A DNA stretch of 64,000 nt. It comes from Prevotellaceae bacterium KH2P17 (GTDB lineage Bacteria > Bacteroidota > Bacteroidia > Bacteroidales > Bacteroidaceae). The notes under the pieces are model-generated. The model saw only the letters and a list, made by a program, of their open reading frames with translations, searched no databases and had not been told where the DNA came from. The position numbers and the translations under genes were made by a program. Every line of letters begins with the position of its first letter. Within the stretch, counting starts at the first letter, position 1. The stretch covers positions 50,771-114,770 of the forward strand of contig FZRE01000005.1 of NCBI GenBank assembly GCA_900199655.1, in the 5' to 3' direction. Of the stretch, positions 7,197 to 15,077 are shown piece by piece.

Positions 7197-10130
7197 TTAG
7201 AAACCGATGTTTAAGCCTACGGAGAAAGTGCGCGGACGGGGATAGGCATTGAAGAAATCGATGCCCGGAGAGTTCAGCACGTTGTCGGGAATGGCAACCT
7301 CGGGGTCAAGTCCCTTGTAGGCAGTGATGCAGAAGAGGTTTTCTCCCGTCACGTAGACACGCAGGCGCGAGAGCCCCAGCCTCTCGGGCTGTGGCAGGCT
7401 GTAGCCCAGCGTTACGGACTGGAGCCTGAAGAAGCTGCCGTTCTCGATGAAGTAGTCGCTGAAGGTTGGATTGTCGGTGATGCCGCTGTCCATGAAATCG
7501 TCCAGTACATTTTGCGAGGGGAAGCGCGTAGGATCGTACATGGCCATGCGGGTGCAGTTTAGTATCTTCTGCCCGAACATGCCGTAGGCTGCTGCTGCAC
7601 AGTCAAAGTTGCGCCACGTGGCATTGAGCGACAAGCCCACATTCCATTTCGGCTGGGCAGAACCTAAGTAGCCCTCGGTCACCTTGCCGTCAGCGTCTTT
7701 ACTGAGCATATACTTCCCGTCTTCACTGATGCCTTCGCAGTGAGGTCCCCAAAAGGCACCGGCCGGATAGCCTTCGCGTATCACCTGGGAATAAGTGTTG
7801 GACATGCCGCGTAGATTGTGCAAGGAGCCGGCCTGCAGGCCAACAGCCTGATACTGGCCATTGGAAAGTTTGGTGATTTCCTGCTGATTGTAAGCCAGAC
7901 TCATGTTGGCATCGAAAGTCCAATCCTTTGTTTGAATGATGTTGGCACCTAAAGTCAATTCAAATCCCTTGTTCACGAGGTCGCCGACATTGGCCAACAT
8001 GGTTCCGACCAAATAGGGAGGTTGTGGCACAGGATAGGTCCAAAGCAGGTCGGAAGTCTTCTTATGATAGAGTTCCAACGTGCCATTAAAGCGGTTGAAA
8101 ACAGAGAAATCGATGCCAAGATTCCATTGAGCGGTGCTTTCCCACTTCAAATCAGGATTTACATTCTGGCTTTGCGTGTAGGCATTCTTCCATGTTCCGG
8201 TCGTAGCATCATAGTAGGCAGCACCCGAAGCAGAAAGGATTGAGAGGCTCTTGTATTCGCCGATGCCGTTCTGGTTGCCCGTTACACCGTACCCCAGCCG
8301 CAGTTTCAGGTTGTCGAGCCAATCCGAGGAGGCCTTCATGAACGGCTCGTCGGAGATACGCCAGGCAAAGGAAACCGACGGGAAAGTGCCCCACTTGTGG
8401 TTGTCGCCGAAGCGGCTTGAACCGTCCTGGCGCAGTGTTGCCGTGAGCATATAGCGGTTCAGGTAACTGTAGTTGACACGACCGAAGAACGAAACCAATG
8501 TTGCCTCACCTTTATAAGAATATACATCGCTCTGCCTGAAGTCGGTTCCTGCCGCCAGGTTGTTGTATCCGAAGGCGTTGGTATCGAAGCCACTCCGGGT
8601 AGAACCGAAGCCTTCGTAAACGTTGTCGAGATAAGAATAACCTGCCATGAGGTTCAGGTGATGGCTTGAGCCCAGCATGCGGTCATAGGTAAGGTAGGCT
8701 TCCAGTTGCTTGTTGGTGTAGTCTTCGTAGGTACGTTGTCCCCATCCCTTTTCGCTTTGTCCTTCCATACGAGCATAAGAAGGTTTATAGAGACCTCCCG
8801 TAACAGAGTTCTGTTCATAGGATGTGTTCACGGTAGCTTTCAAATCCTTGATGATATCCAGCTCTGCTTTCAGGTAACCCAAGAAGCGGTGACGCTTGTG
8901 ATCATCCGTACGGTTGCTGTTGAGCTCAACCGGATTTTCGGTATTGGTGCCGTTGAGTTGTGCAAAAGAGCCATCAGAATTATATACAGGGAACGTAGGC
9001 TGAAGATTGGTCATGCGCTCGAAGATACGTGTGTCTATGGGATGCCAGCGGTCGAAGTTGGCATTGATGCCCTCGTCAAGGCGTAATCTTCCCTGCCACG
9101 CTGTCTGATAAGCCGTCAGCGATCCGGCCAGTCGGTTCATGTTGTTACGCTTGATGACGCCCTGATTATTCGTGTAGGTTGCCGATGCACGATAGCCGTG
9201 CTCCTTCTTACTGCTTGAGAAAAGGATGTTGTGGGAGTGGGAAATCGCCGTACGTTCAAGTTCTTTTTGCCAATCGGTATCGGCTCCGTAGTCAAGTGCG
9301 TTATAGACATTGCGGTTACGGACGTAGCCTCGCCACTGGTCAGCTGAAAGCAAATCCATGTTCTTTGCCGCCGAGGCAAAAGCTACATAGCCATTGTACT
9401 GCAAGTTGTTCTGTTCTTTTTCGCCTCCTTGCCGGTTGGTTGTTACGATAATAACGCCATTGGCACCACGGCTACCATAGATGGCGGCAGCCGATGCGTC
9501 CTTGAGGATGTCCATGCTGACTATTTCAGAGGGCTGCACGGAGTTGAAGTCAACTCCCGGTATTCCGTCGACCACAACCAGCGGGCCATTGCTTGCCGAC
9601 AGCGATGTGCCGCCACGCAGGCGGAGACTTGCTCCGGCTTCGGGTGCGCCACTGCTCTGAACCACCGACAGGCCGGCGACCTTGCCTTGCAGCAACTGTT
9701 CGGTACTTGTAATGACACCCTTACGCATGTCCTTGGCACTGACCGAGGCAATGGCGCCAGTGAGATCGCTCTTGCGCATCGTACCGTAACCTACGCCTAC
9801 GACAACGGTCTCGTTCAGCGTCTTGGCATCTTCGGCCAGCGTGACGTGCATATCTGTTGTTGCTTTTACTCTCTGTGACACATAGCCTATGTAGGAGATG
9901 TCGAGCATTGCGCCCTGAGTGCACTCAATGCTGAACCTGCCGTCAGCGTCGGTTACGGTTCCGTCTTTGGTTCCCACCACTTTTATCGTGGCGCCAATCA
10001 GCGGCTCCTGGTTGCTGTCCGCCACCGTTCCCGTGGCCATGATGTTCTGTGCCTGCGCCACGACGCACGATAGCAACAGCAGCAGCGTCATTACACTGCC
10101 ATATATTCGAGTTGATTGATGGTATTTCAT
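7197..10130 (-). CDS. SusC/RagA family TonB-linked outer-membrane transporter
   Basis: A protein of 977 residues. The signal peptide ends near AQAQN (about 28). An N-terminal CarboxypepD_reg-like domain (about 33-110: GTVADSNQEPLIGATIKVVG, DADGRFSIE, LDISYIGY) is followed by a TonB box region, a plug domain (about 115-235: LRLRGGTSL, VVVDGIPG, DILKDASAAAIYGSRGANGVIIVTT) and a barrel ending in GLNIGF. It imports oligosaccharide through the outer membrane using TonB energy, with the SusD partner encoded directly downstream. It is shorter than the three other SusC proteins here and its signal peptide is unlike theirs, which points to a different lineage. Confidence 0.96.
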   Translation of the reverse strand: MKYHQSTRIYGSVMTLLLLLSCVVAQAQNIMATGTVADSNQEPLIGATIKVVGTKDGTVTDADGRFSIECTQGAMLDISYIGYVSQRVKATTDMHVTLAEDAKTLNETVVVGVGYGTMRKSDLTGAIASVSAKDMRKGVITSTEQLLQGKVAGLSVVQSSGAPEAGASLRLRGGTSLSASNGPLVVVDGIPGVDFNSVQPSEIVSMDILKDASAAAIYGSRGANGVIIVTTNRQGGEKEQNNLQYNGYVAFASAAKNMDLLSADQWRGYVRNRNVYNALDYGADTDWQKELERTAISHSHNILFSSSKKEHGYRASATYTNNQGVIKRNNMNRLAGSLTAYQTAWQGRLRLDEGINANFDRWHPIDTRIFERMTNLQPTFPVYNSDGSFAQLNGTNTENPVELNSNRTDDHKRHRFLGYLKAELDIIKDLKATVNTSYEQNSVTGGLYKPSYARMEGQSEKGWGQRTYEDYTNKQLEAYLTYDRMLGSSHHLNLMAGYSYLDNVYEGFGSTRSGFDTNAFGYNNLAAGTDFRQSDVYSYKGEATLVSFFGRVNYSYLNRYMLTATLRQDGSSRFGDNHKWGTFPSVSFAWRISDEPFMKASSDWLDNLKLRLGYGVTGNQNGIGEYKSLSILSASGAAYYDATTGTWKNAYTQSQNVNPDLKWESTAQWNLGIDFSVFNRFNGTLELYHKKTSDLLWTYPVPQPPYLVGTMLANVGDLVNKGFELTLGANIIQTKDWTFDANMSLAYNQQEITKLSNGQYQAVGLQAGSLHNLRGMSNTYSQVIREGYPAGAFWGPHCEGISEDGKYMLSKDADGKVTEGYLGSAQPKWNVGLSLNATWRNFDCAAAAYGMFGQKILNCTRMAMYDPTRFPSQNVLDDFMDSGITDNPTFSDYFIENGSFFRLQSVTLGYSLPQPERLGLSRLRVYVTGENLFCITAYKGLDPEVAIPDNVLNSPGIDFFNAYPRPRTFSVGLNIGF

Positions 10131-10169
10131 AGGTTTTCAGGATTATATTGTTTTATTCCGTTTTGGGGG

Positions 10170-11396
10170 TTATTTGTCGGGTATTACCAATGGCACCGTA
10201 GTGTCGACCACAGTCTGTCCGTTGGCTTTGGTTACGACAATATGGAGTTCGGTTGCTTCGATGCCTTTCAGTTCTTTTACCAAGTTGACTGTTGCCTGCC
10301 GTTTGTCACGCACGCCGGCCATCGTACCCGTGATGTTTTTCTGGCCTGCCGTGATGGTATAGCTGAGTTCTCCTGCCGTGCGCTCATTGTATTCGCGGGT
10401 AAGCGTGAGAATGTCCTTGGCACTCACGCGCGAAGGGAACAGCGTGAACACCGGGTCGGGGTAGGGTGTGGCCGTTCCTGCCTTCTGTATCTGGTCACCG
10501 CTGTTGGCGCCCCAGTCGTTGCCTCCGGTGGCATTGCGTATTACCTCGACAACAAGATAAGTCATGTTTTCCAGTTGAAAGGCAGCCTTATAGTCGGCGT
10601 CGGCCAATTCGGTGGGGGTGGTAGAACCGGCATCGTTGGGGTTGGAGGCATAGTATTCAGACGGTATTCCCACGTTCCACGCATAGAGTCCGTTGGACAG
10701 TTTCTTTACCTCTGTCTTCTCCAGACAGGCCGGACGCCATACGTCGAGCGTCTGTTGTATCGTCCAGTCGTTGAGACCAGAGTGCACACCGAACTGCACG
10801 AAGTTGGCATCCTTGGCTATCTCGGTCATGGTACGGTCGCCTAATTTGTACACATCGGGATTAAAGAGTACGGTCAGCGGCTCGTCTAAGGTAAACTTAT
10901 CAGTGAATCCTGCCGACTTACGGCCAGAAACGAACCGGAAAGCCGCGCCACTGGTCTTGAAGTCCTGAAACTCCGAACGGGAATCGGGTGCTGCAAACTC
11001 TGTGCTCCACAAATCATCGCGCTTGGTCTTCAGTTGCTGCCAGAAGCCTGGCCAGTTGGCATCTTCGAACACAGCGGCATCTACGTGGAAATACTGCGTG
11101 GGCACCATCGTCTTGCGATAGATATTGTTACCCAGGTACTCCAGCTTGGCAAATTCCGAAGAGTTATCGCCGTTGCCTGCGTCAGGTTCCGACGGCTGCC
11201 ATGCCCACAGATATAGGTCTGCGCCTTCGGGAAAGCCCACGTCGGTGACATCATAATAGAAACTCACTTGCTCATCGCCTGTAAAGACGGCCGGGACGGT
11301 CCAGCACTTCGGCGTACCTACCTTCTTGCTTGCCAAGGCCATCAGCGGAAACATCAATGCAGCCAGAATGACTGCGCAGCATATATTCTTTTTCAT
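10170..11396 (-). CDS. Exported hypothetical protein, SusE/F-like position
   Basis: A protein of 408 residues with a signal peptide (MKKNICCAVILAALMFPLMALA) and no convincing lipobox. It is rich in beta-strand and aromatic residues, with repeated Trp-containing segments (YLWAWQPSEPDAGN, ANWPGFWQQL, VHSGLNDWTI). It looks like two tandem beta-sandwich modules plus a C-terminal Ig-like end (about 320-408). I do not recognise a named family. By position and composition it may be a glycan-binding accessory comparable to SusE/SusF. Here it precedes SusC, the reverse of the usual susC-D-E-F order. Its stop lies 39 nt before the SusC start. Confidence 0.7.
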   Translation of the reverse strand: MKKNICCAVILAALMFPLMALASKKVGTPKCWTVPAVFTGDEQVSFYYDVTDVGFPEGADLYLWAWQPSEPDAGNGDNSSEFAKLEYLGNNIYRKTMVPTQYFHVDAAVFEDANWPGFWQQLKTKRDDLWSTEFAAPDSRSEFQDFKTSGAAFRFVSGRKSAGFTDKFTLDEPLTVLFNPDVYKLGDRTMTEIAKDANFVQFGVHSGLNDWTIQQTLDVWRPACLEKTEVKKLSNGLYAWNVGIPSEYYASNPNDAGSTTPTELADADYKAAFQLENMTYLVVEVIRNATGGNDWGANSGDQIQKAGTATPYPDPVFTLFPSRVSAKDILTLTREYNERTAGELSYTITAGQKNITGTMAGVRDKRQATVNLVKELKGIEATELHIVVTKANGQTVVDTTVPLVIPDK

Positions 11397-11411
11397 AGTC
11401 GTTCAGATTAA

Positions 11412-11918
11412 TTATTCCACTGCCTGCATTAAATTATAGGTGTAGGATACAAACGGCTTGCCGTTTACTTGTCGGGTCAGTCTGAATTCAAGGGTCTGAT
11501 TGTTGCCCGGCATTGTCGTTATGGTAAGCGCCGGTGCGTCCTCCTCGCCGTTAAGAGTCAGCCGGGCTGCTGTTCCGTCCGACTTGGTAAACGGATGGTC
11601 GAGCGTCCATGTACCTTTAATCGGCAGCAATTCGGGGGCCGAGCCTTCCACGGTGAAGTCTGCCGGTTCGCCGCTGGAGTTGCGGTTCAGATGAATGACA
11701 AAAGAGTCGAAGTCGAGCATACTCGTGAGCGTCATGGTCTTGCCATTGCTTTCATCGGTCTGTGTCAGGGAATTGATTACCCATTTTCCGTCAATTTTCT
11801 CATAAAGCCGGATGGGTTCCACATAGCTGCCGTCGTCCACAGAACTGCATCCGCAGAACACCGTTACCGACAGCAGAACCATAGACAGCGAAGTCCAATA
11901 GTTTTTTCTTGTCCTCAT
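11412..11918 (-). CDS. Small lipoprotein, DUF5004/lipocalin-like
   Basis: A protein of 168 residues and the first gene of the operon. The lipoprotein signal ends in VFCGC, with the lipidated Cys probably at 24. The mature part contains KIDGKWVINSLTQTDESNGKTMTL, then a beta-rich domain with TWTLDHPF and LEFRLTRQVNGKPFVSYTYNL. This resembles the short lipocalin-like DUF5004 lipoproteins of Bacteroidetes; I assign that family from memory with moderate confidence. It may bind glycan or help assemble the outer-membrane complex. It is 15 nt from the next gene. Confidence 0.65.
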   Translation of the reverse strand: MRTRKNYWTSLSMVLLSVTVFCGCSSVDDGSYVEPIRLYEKIDGKWVINSLTQTDESNGKTMTLTSMLDFDSFVIHLNRNSSGEPADFTVEGSAPELLPIKGTWTLDHPFTKSDGTAARLTLNGEEDAPALTITTMPGNNQTLEFRLTRQVNGKPFVSYTYNLMQAVE

Positions 11919-11959
11919 AGTAAATTATTTAGTTATTGGAAGTTAAGTTTTATCACATA

Positions 11960-11967
11960 CAAAAATA
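11960..11967 (-). promoter_or_regulatory. -7 element for the GH97/SusCD operon
   Basis: On the minus strand TATTTTTG matches TAnnTTTG and lies about 42 nt upstream of the first gene. The -33 region 19-21 nt further upstream has no clear TTG, only GTTTCT. A weak -33 is common for genes that need an activator. Confidence 0.5.
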
Positions 11968-12169
11968 GCTGAAAAAATGCAGAATAGAAACTTTAATAAG
12001 GAATGTATAATCGAAAAACCTTATGCTGATTCCGTCATGTATTGATAATCAGTATGTTATCTGGCAAGGAACGTTCAGGATGTATTATCGATATATAGCC
12101 TCGTTTAGGCAGTTTTCCGGTTTCTCCAGGTATCAGAAAGGGGTGCTGAAAGGTAGCTTCGGGAACTTT

Positions 12170-12225
12170 CGACACTTGTCGAAAGAATGTGCGACAAGTG
12201 TCGCACGATTATTTGACAGGTGTCG
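12170..12225. repeat. CGACA-N2-TGTCG palindrome array, copy 1 (three units, 22-nt period)
   Basis: Units CGACACTTGTCG (12170-12181), CGACAAGTGTCG (12192-12203) and TGACAGGTGTCG (12214-12225) begin exactly 22 nt apart. The array is bounded by ACTTTCGAC on the left and GTCGAAAGT on the right, so the whole block is also an inverted repeat. The upstream flank GCTTCGGGAACTTTCGAC is shared with the second copy near 53.2 kb. It lies between the hut operon 3' end and the GH97-operon promoter. Confidence 0.85.
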
Positions 12226-12272
12226 AAAGTTGCGTGTGATGATAAACATTACCCTGCAAGCATTCTTTTATG

Positions 12273-13490
12273 TTACAGGAACATCTGCTTCACCAGGTTG
12301 GAAGTATAGGCGTAAGGCAGATAGTCGAGTGAGGGAGCGTCGAGCAGCTGCAGGCACGCCCGCTTGCCACGGGTGATGCTGCCGTGCGTGCAACTGGCTC
12401 CCATGCTGTAGGCAGCGTTGATGGTGGCGGCGTTGAGCGCCTCCTGCGGCAGCAGCCGCATCTTGATGCAGGCCAGGGAGACAATGAATTTCATGTCGCC
12501 CGACGGTGTGGAACCGGGATTGTAGTCGGAAGCCAGGGCTATGCCGAGGCCTGCGTCGATGAGCTTACGGGCCGGTGCATAGGGCATGTTGAGGAAGAAC
12601 GAGGTGCCGGGCAGCAGTGTGGGCATGGTGTCGGAGCCCTGCAGGAGTGCGATGGACTCATCGGCCATGTGCTCAAGATGGTCTGCCGACAGGGCATGAT
12701 GCGCCACCGCAACCCGCACGCCGCCCGAGGGAGCCAGCTCCTCGGCGTGTATCTTGGGCCGCAGTCCGTAGCGGGCGCCGGCGCGGAGTATGCGGTCCGT
12801 CTCGGTGGGAGTGAAGAATCCCTCGTCGCAGAACACGTCGATGAATTCTGCCAGTCGTTGTTTGCCCACTTCGGGTATCATCTCCCTGACCACCCTGTCA
12901 ACGTATTCCCCCTGCCGCCCCTGATATTCGCGCGCCACGGCGTGGGCACCCAGAAAGGTAGCGGCAATCCTGATGCCGGCCGTCTCCCTGATGCGGCGCA
13001 CTACGCGCAGCATCTTCAGCTCGTCGGCTGTGTTGAGTCCGTAGCCGCTCTTTATCTCCACGCAGCCTGTGCCCTTGCTCTTTATTTCCTCCACGCGCCG
13101 CATGGCCTGCCGGTAGAGCTCCTCTTCCGAGAGCTGATGCAGCAGGTCGGCGGAGTTCAGGATGCCGCCTCCGCGGCGCGCAATCTCTGCATAGCTGAGG
13201 CCGCGTATCTTGTCTACGAACTCCTGTTCACGGCTTCCGGCATAGACCAGATGGGTATGCGGGTCGCAGAAGCAGGGCATGAGGATGGCGCCGTGTGCAT
13301 GGACGGTATGGCAGTCGGTACAGGTGGGCATCGTGGACATGGGCCCAAAGTCGGTTATCAGTCCGTCGGTGGCCAGCAGCCACGCGTCAGGCAGAGTCTG
13401 CATGACGGCCATCTCGCTGCCCGTGAGGCGGAGCTTGCCCGGTGGCAGGATGCCTGCCAGCAGGCCGATGTGGTGGATGAGTGTGCGCAT
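12273..13490 (-). CDS. hutI: Imidazolonepropionase
   Basis: A protein of 405 residues, the usual family length. It hydrolyses 4-imidazolone-5-propionate to N-formimino-L-glutamate in the third step of histidine degradation. The metal-binding amidohydrolase signature is present: CDPHTHLVYAGSREQEF near residue 75, KIHAEELAPSGG, HALSADHLEHM, and the Asp in ALASDYNPGS. It is cytoplasmic and the last gene of the hut operon, 45 nt after hutH. GTGCG-type composition and the start MRTLIHHIG agree with Bacteroidetes HutI proteins. Confidence 0.96.
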   Translation of the reverse strand: MRTLIHHIGLLAGILPPGKLRLTGSEMAVMQTLPDAWLLATDGLITDFGPMSTMPTCTDCHTVHAHGAILMPCFCDPHTHLVYAGSREQEFVDKIRGLSYAEIARRGGGILNSADLLHQLSEEELYRQAMRRVEEIKSKGTGCVEIKSGYGLNTADELKMLRVVRRIRETAGIRIAATFLGAHAVAREYQGRQGEYVDRVVREMIPEVGKQRLAEFIDVFCDEGFFTPTETDRILRAGARYGLRPKIHAEELAPSGGVRVAVAHHALSADHLEHMADESIALLQGSDTMPTLLPGTSFFLNMPYAPARKLIDAGLGIALASDYNPGSTPSGDMKFIVSLACIKMRLLPQEALNAATINAAYSMGASCTHGSITRGKRACLQLLDAPSLDYLPYAYTSNLVKQMFL

Positions 13491-13535
13491 GGGTAAGTTG
13501 TTGTTTGTTTGTGTTGCCCGGGCAGCGGCGTGGGG

Positions 13536-15047
13536 TCACAGTGCCCGGTTCAGGTTTTCCATCTTTTCGGAGTGCAGGAAGTCTACGGAGCGGGCGATGT
13601 AGGGGTACATCACCACGTCCTTGTCAATGAAGGGAACCACCTGGCGGTAGTTGGCCACGAGGCTTTCGAGTATGGGCGACGTGCGGAGCGGCCGCCTGAA
13701 ATCGAGTGCCTGGGCGGCGTTGAAAAGCTCGATGGCCAGCACGCGCTCCGTGTTGAGCACCACCCGGTACAGCTTGGTGCCGGCATTGGCGCCCATGCTC
13801 ACGTGGTCCTCCTGCCCCTGCGAGGTGGGTATGCTGTCTACCGAGGCCGGTGTACAGAGCCCCTTGCTCTGGCTCACGATAGATGCTGCCGTGTACTGCG
13901 TTATCATGAAGCCGCTGTTTACGCCCGGACTGGCCACGAGGAAGCTCGGCAGGCCACGCGTGCCCGACACCAGCTTATAGATGCGGCGCTCGGAGATGTT
14001 GGCCAGTTCGGACATGGCAATGGCCAGAAAGTCCATGGGCATGGCAATGGGTTCGCCGTGGAAGTTGCCTGCGGAGATTATCAGGTCATCGTCCGGGCAC
14101 ACCGTGGGGTTGTCGGTGGTGGCGTTAATCTCCACGTCGGTCACCTTTTGCACGTATCTTACGGTGTCTTTCACGGCTCCGTGTACCTGCGGAATGCAGC
14201 GGAATGAGTAGGGATCTTGTACGTAGTTCTTGGGCTGGTTCACGATTTCGCTCCCGGCGAGTATCCTGGTAATGTTGGCTGCCGTGTCCAACTGCCCCTT
14301 GTGGGGGCGCACGATGTGGACGGCGCGATTGAAGGGTTCGAGCAGTCCTTCATAGGCATCCAGCGACAGAGCGGCGATGTAGTCGGCCCAGTTGCTGAGC
14401 TTGGTGGCCTGAATAATGGACCAGCAGCAGAATGCGGCCATGTTCTGCGTGCCGTTGAGCAGGGCCAGGCCCTCCTTTGAAGCTAACCTGATGGGCTGCC
14501 ATCCTTTGAGTTTCAGCAGGCTGGCGGCGTCCATGCGCTTGCCCTGATATTCCACTTCGCCCAATCCCACCAGAGGAAGGCAGAGGTGGGCCAGCGGCAC
14601 CAGGTCGCCCGACGAGCCCACGGAGCCCTGTATGTAGACGATGGGGTAGACGTCGTTGTTGAAGAAGTCGATGAGCCGTTCTACCGTATCGAGCTTGCAT
14701 CCCGAATATCCGTAGCTGAGCGACTGTATCTTGAGCAATATCATGAGCTTCACAATCTCGTTGGGAACGCGCTCGCCGCAGCCGCAGGCATGGCTCATCA
14801 TGAGGTTGATTTGCAGTTGCGAGAGCTGGTCCTTGCCGATGTTGATGTTGCAGAGCGAGCCGAAGCCGGTGGTGACACCGTAGATGGGAACTTCTGATTC
14901 GGCTATCTTGCGGTCCAGATACTTGCGGCAACGGACGATGCGTTCACGGGAGTCGTCGCCCAACCTGAGCTTGTAGTTGTGCCTGATGATTTCAGACACC
15001 TTATTTAATGTAAGGTGTCCGGCGCTGATTTCATGAACTTTTTCCAT
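13536..15047 (-). CDS. hutH: Histidine ammonia-lyase with Ser-Ser-Gly in place of the MIO Ala-Ser-Gly
   Basis: A protein of 503 residues that deaminates L-histidine to urocanate. The aromatic ammonia-lyase landmarks are intact: IYGVTTGFGSL (catalytic Tyr), LLNGTQ, YVQDPYSFRC, AGNFHGEP and TRGLPSFL. The tripeptide that cyclises to the MIO cofactor is Ser145-Ser146-Gly147 (GSVGSSGDLVPL), where most family members have Ala-Ser-Gly. The central Ser and the Gly are kept, so MIO formation is still plausible. It is in the hut operon, 30 nt after hutU, which supports His rather than Phe or Tyr as substrate. Confidence 0.95.
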   Translation of the reverse strand: MEKVHEISAGHLTLNKVSEIIRHNYKLRLGDDSRERIVRCRKYLDRKIAESEVPIYGVTTGFGSLCNINIGKDQLSQLQINLMMSHACGCGERVPNEIVKLMILLKIQSLSYGYSGCKLDTVERLIDFFNNDVYPIVYIQGSVGSSGDLVPLAHLCLPLVGLGEVEYQGKRMDAASLLKLKGWQPIRLASKEGLALLNGTQNMAAFCCWSIIQATKLSNWADYIAALSLDAYEGLLEPFNRAVHIVRPHKGQLDTAANITRILAGSEIVNQPKNYVQDPYSFRCIPQVHGAVKDTVRYVQKVTDVEINATTDNPTVCPDDDLIISAGNFHGEPIAMPMDFLAIAMSELANISERRIYKLVSGTRGLPSFLVASPGVNSGFMITQYTAASIVSQSKGLCTPASVDSIPTSQGQEDHVSMGANAGTKLYRVVLNTERVLAIELFNAAQALDFRRPLRTSPILESLVANYRQVVPFIDKDVVMYPYIARSVDFLHSEKMENLNRAL

Positions 15048-15077
15048 AGTATTCGTTGTGTTCGGACGATTTGAAAG

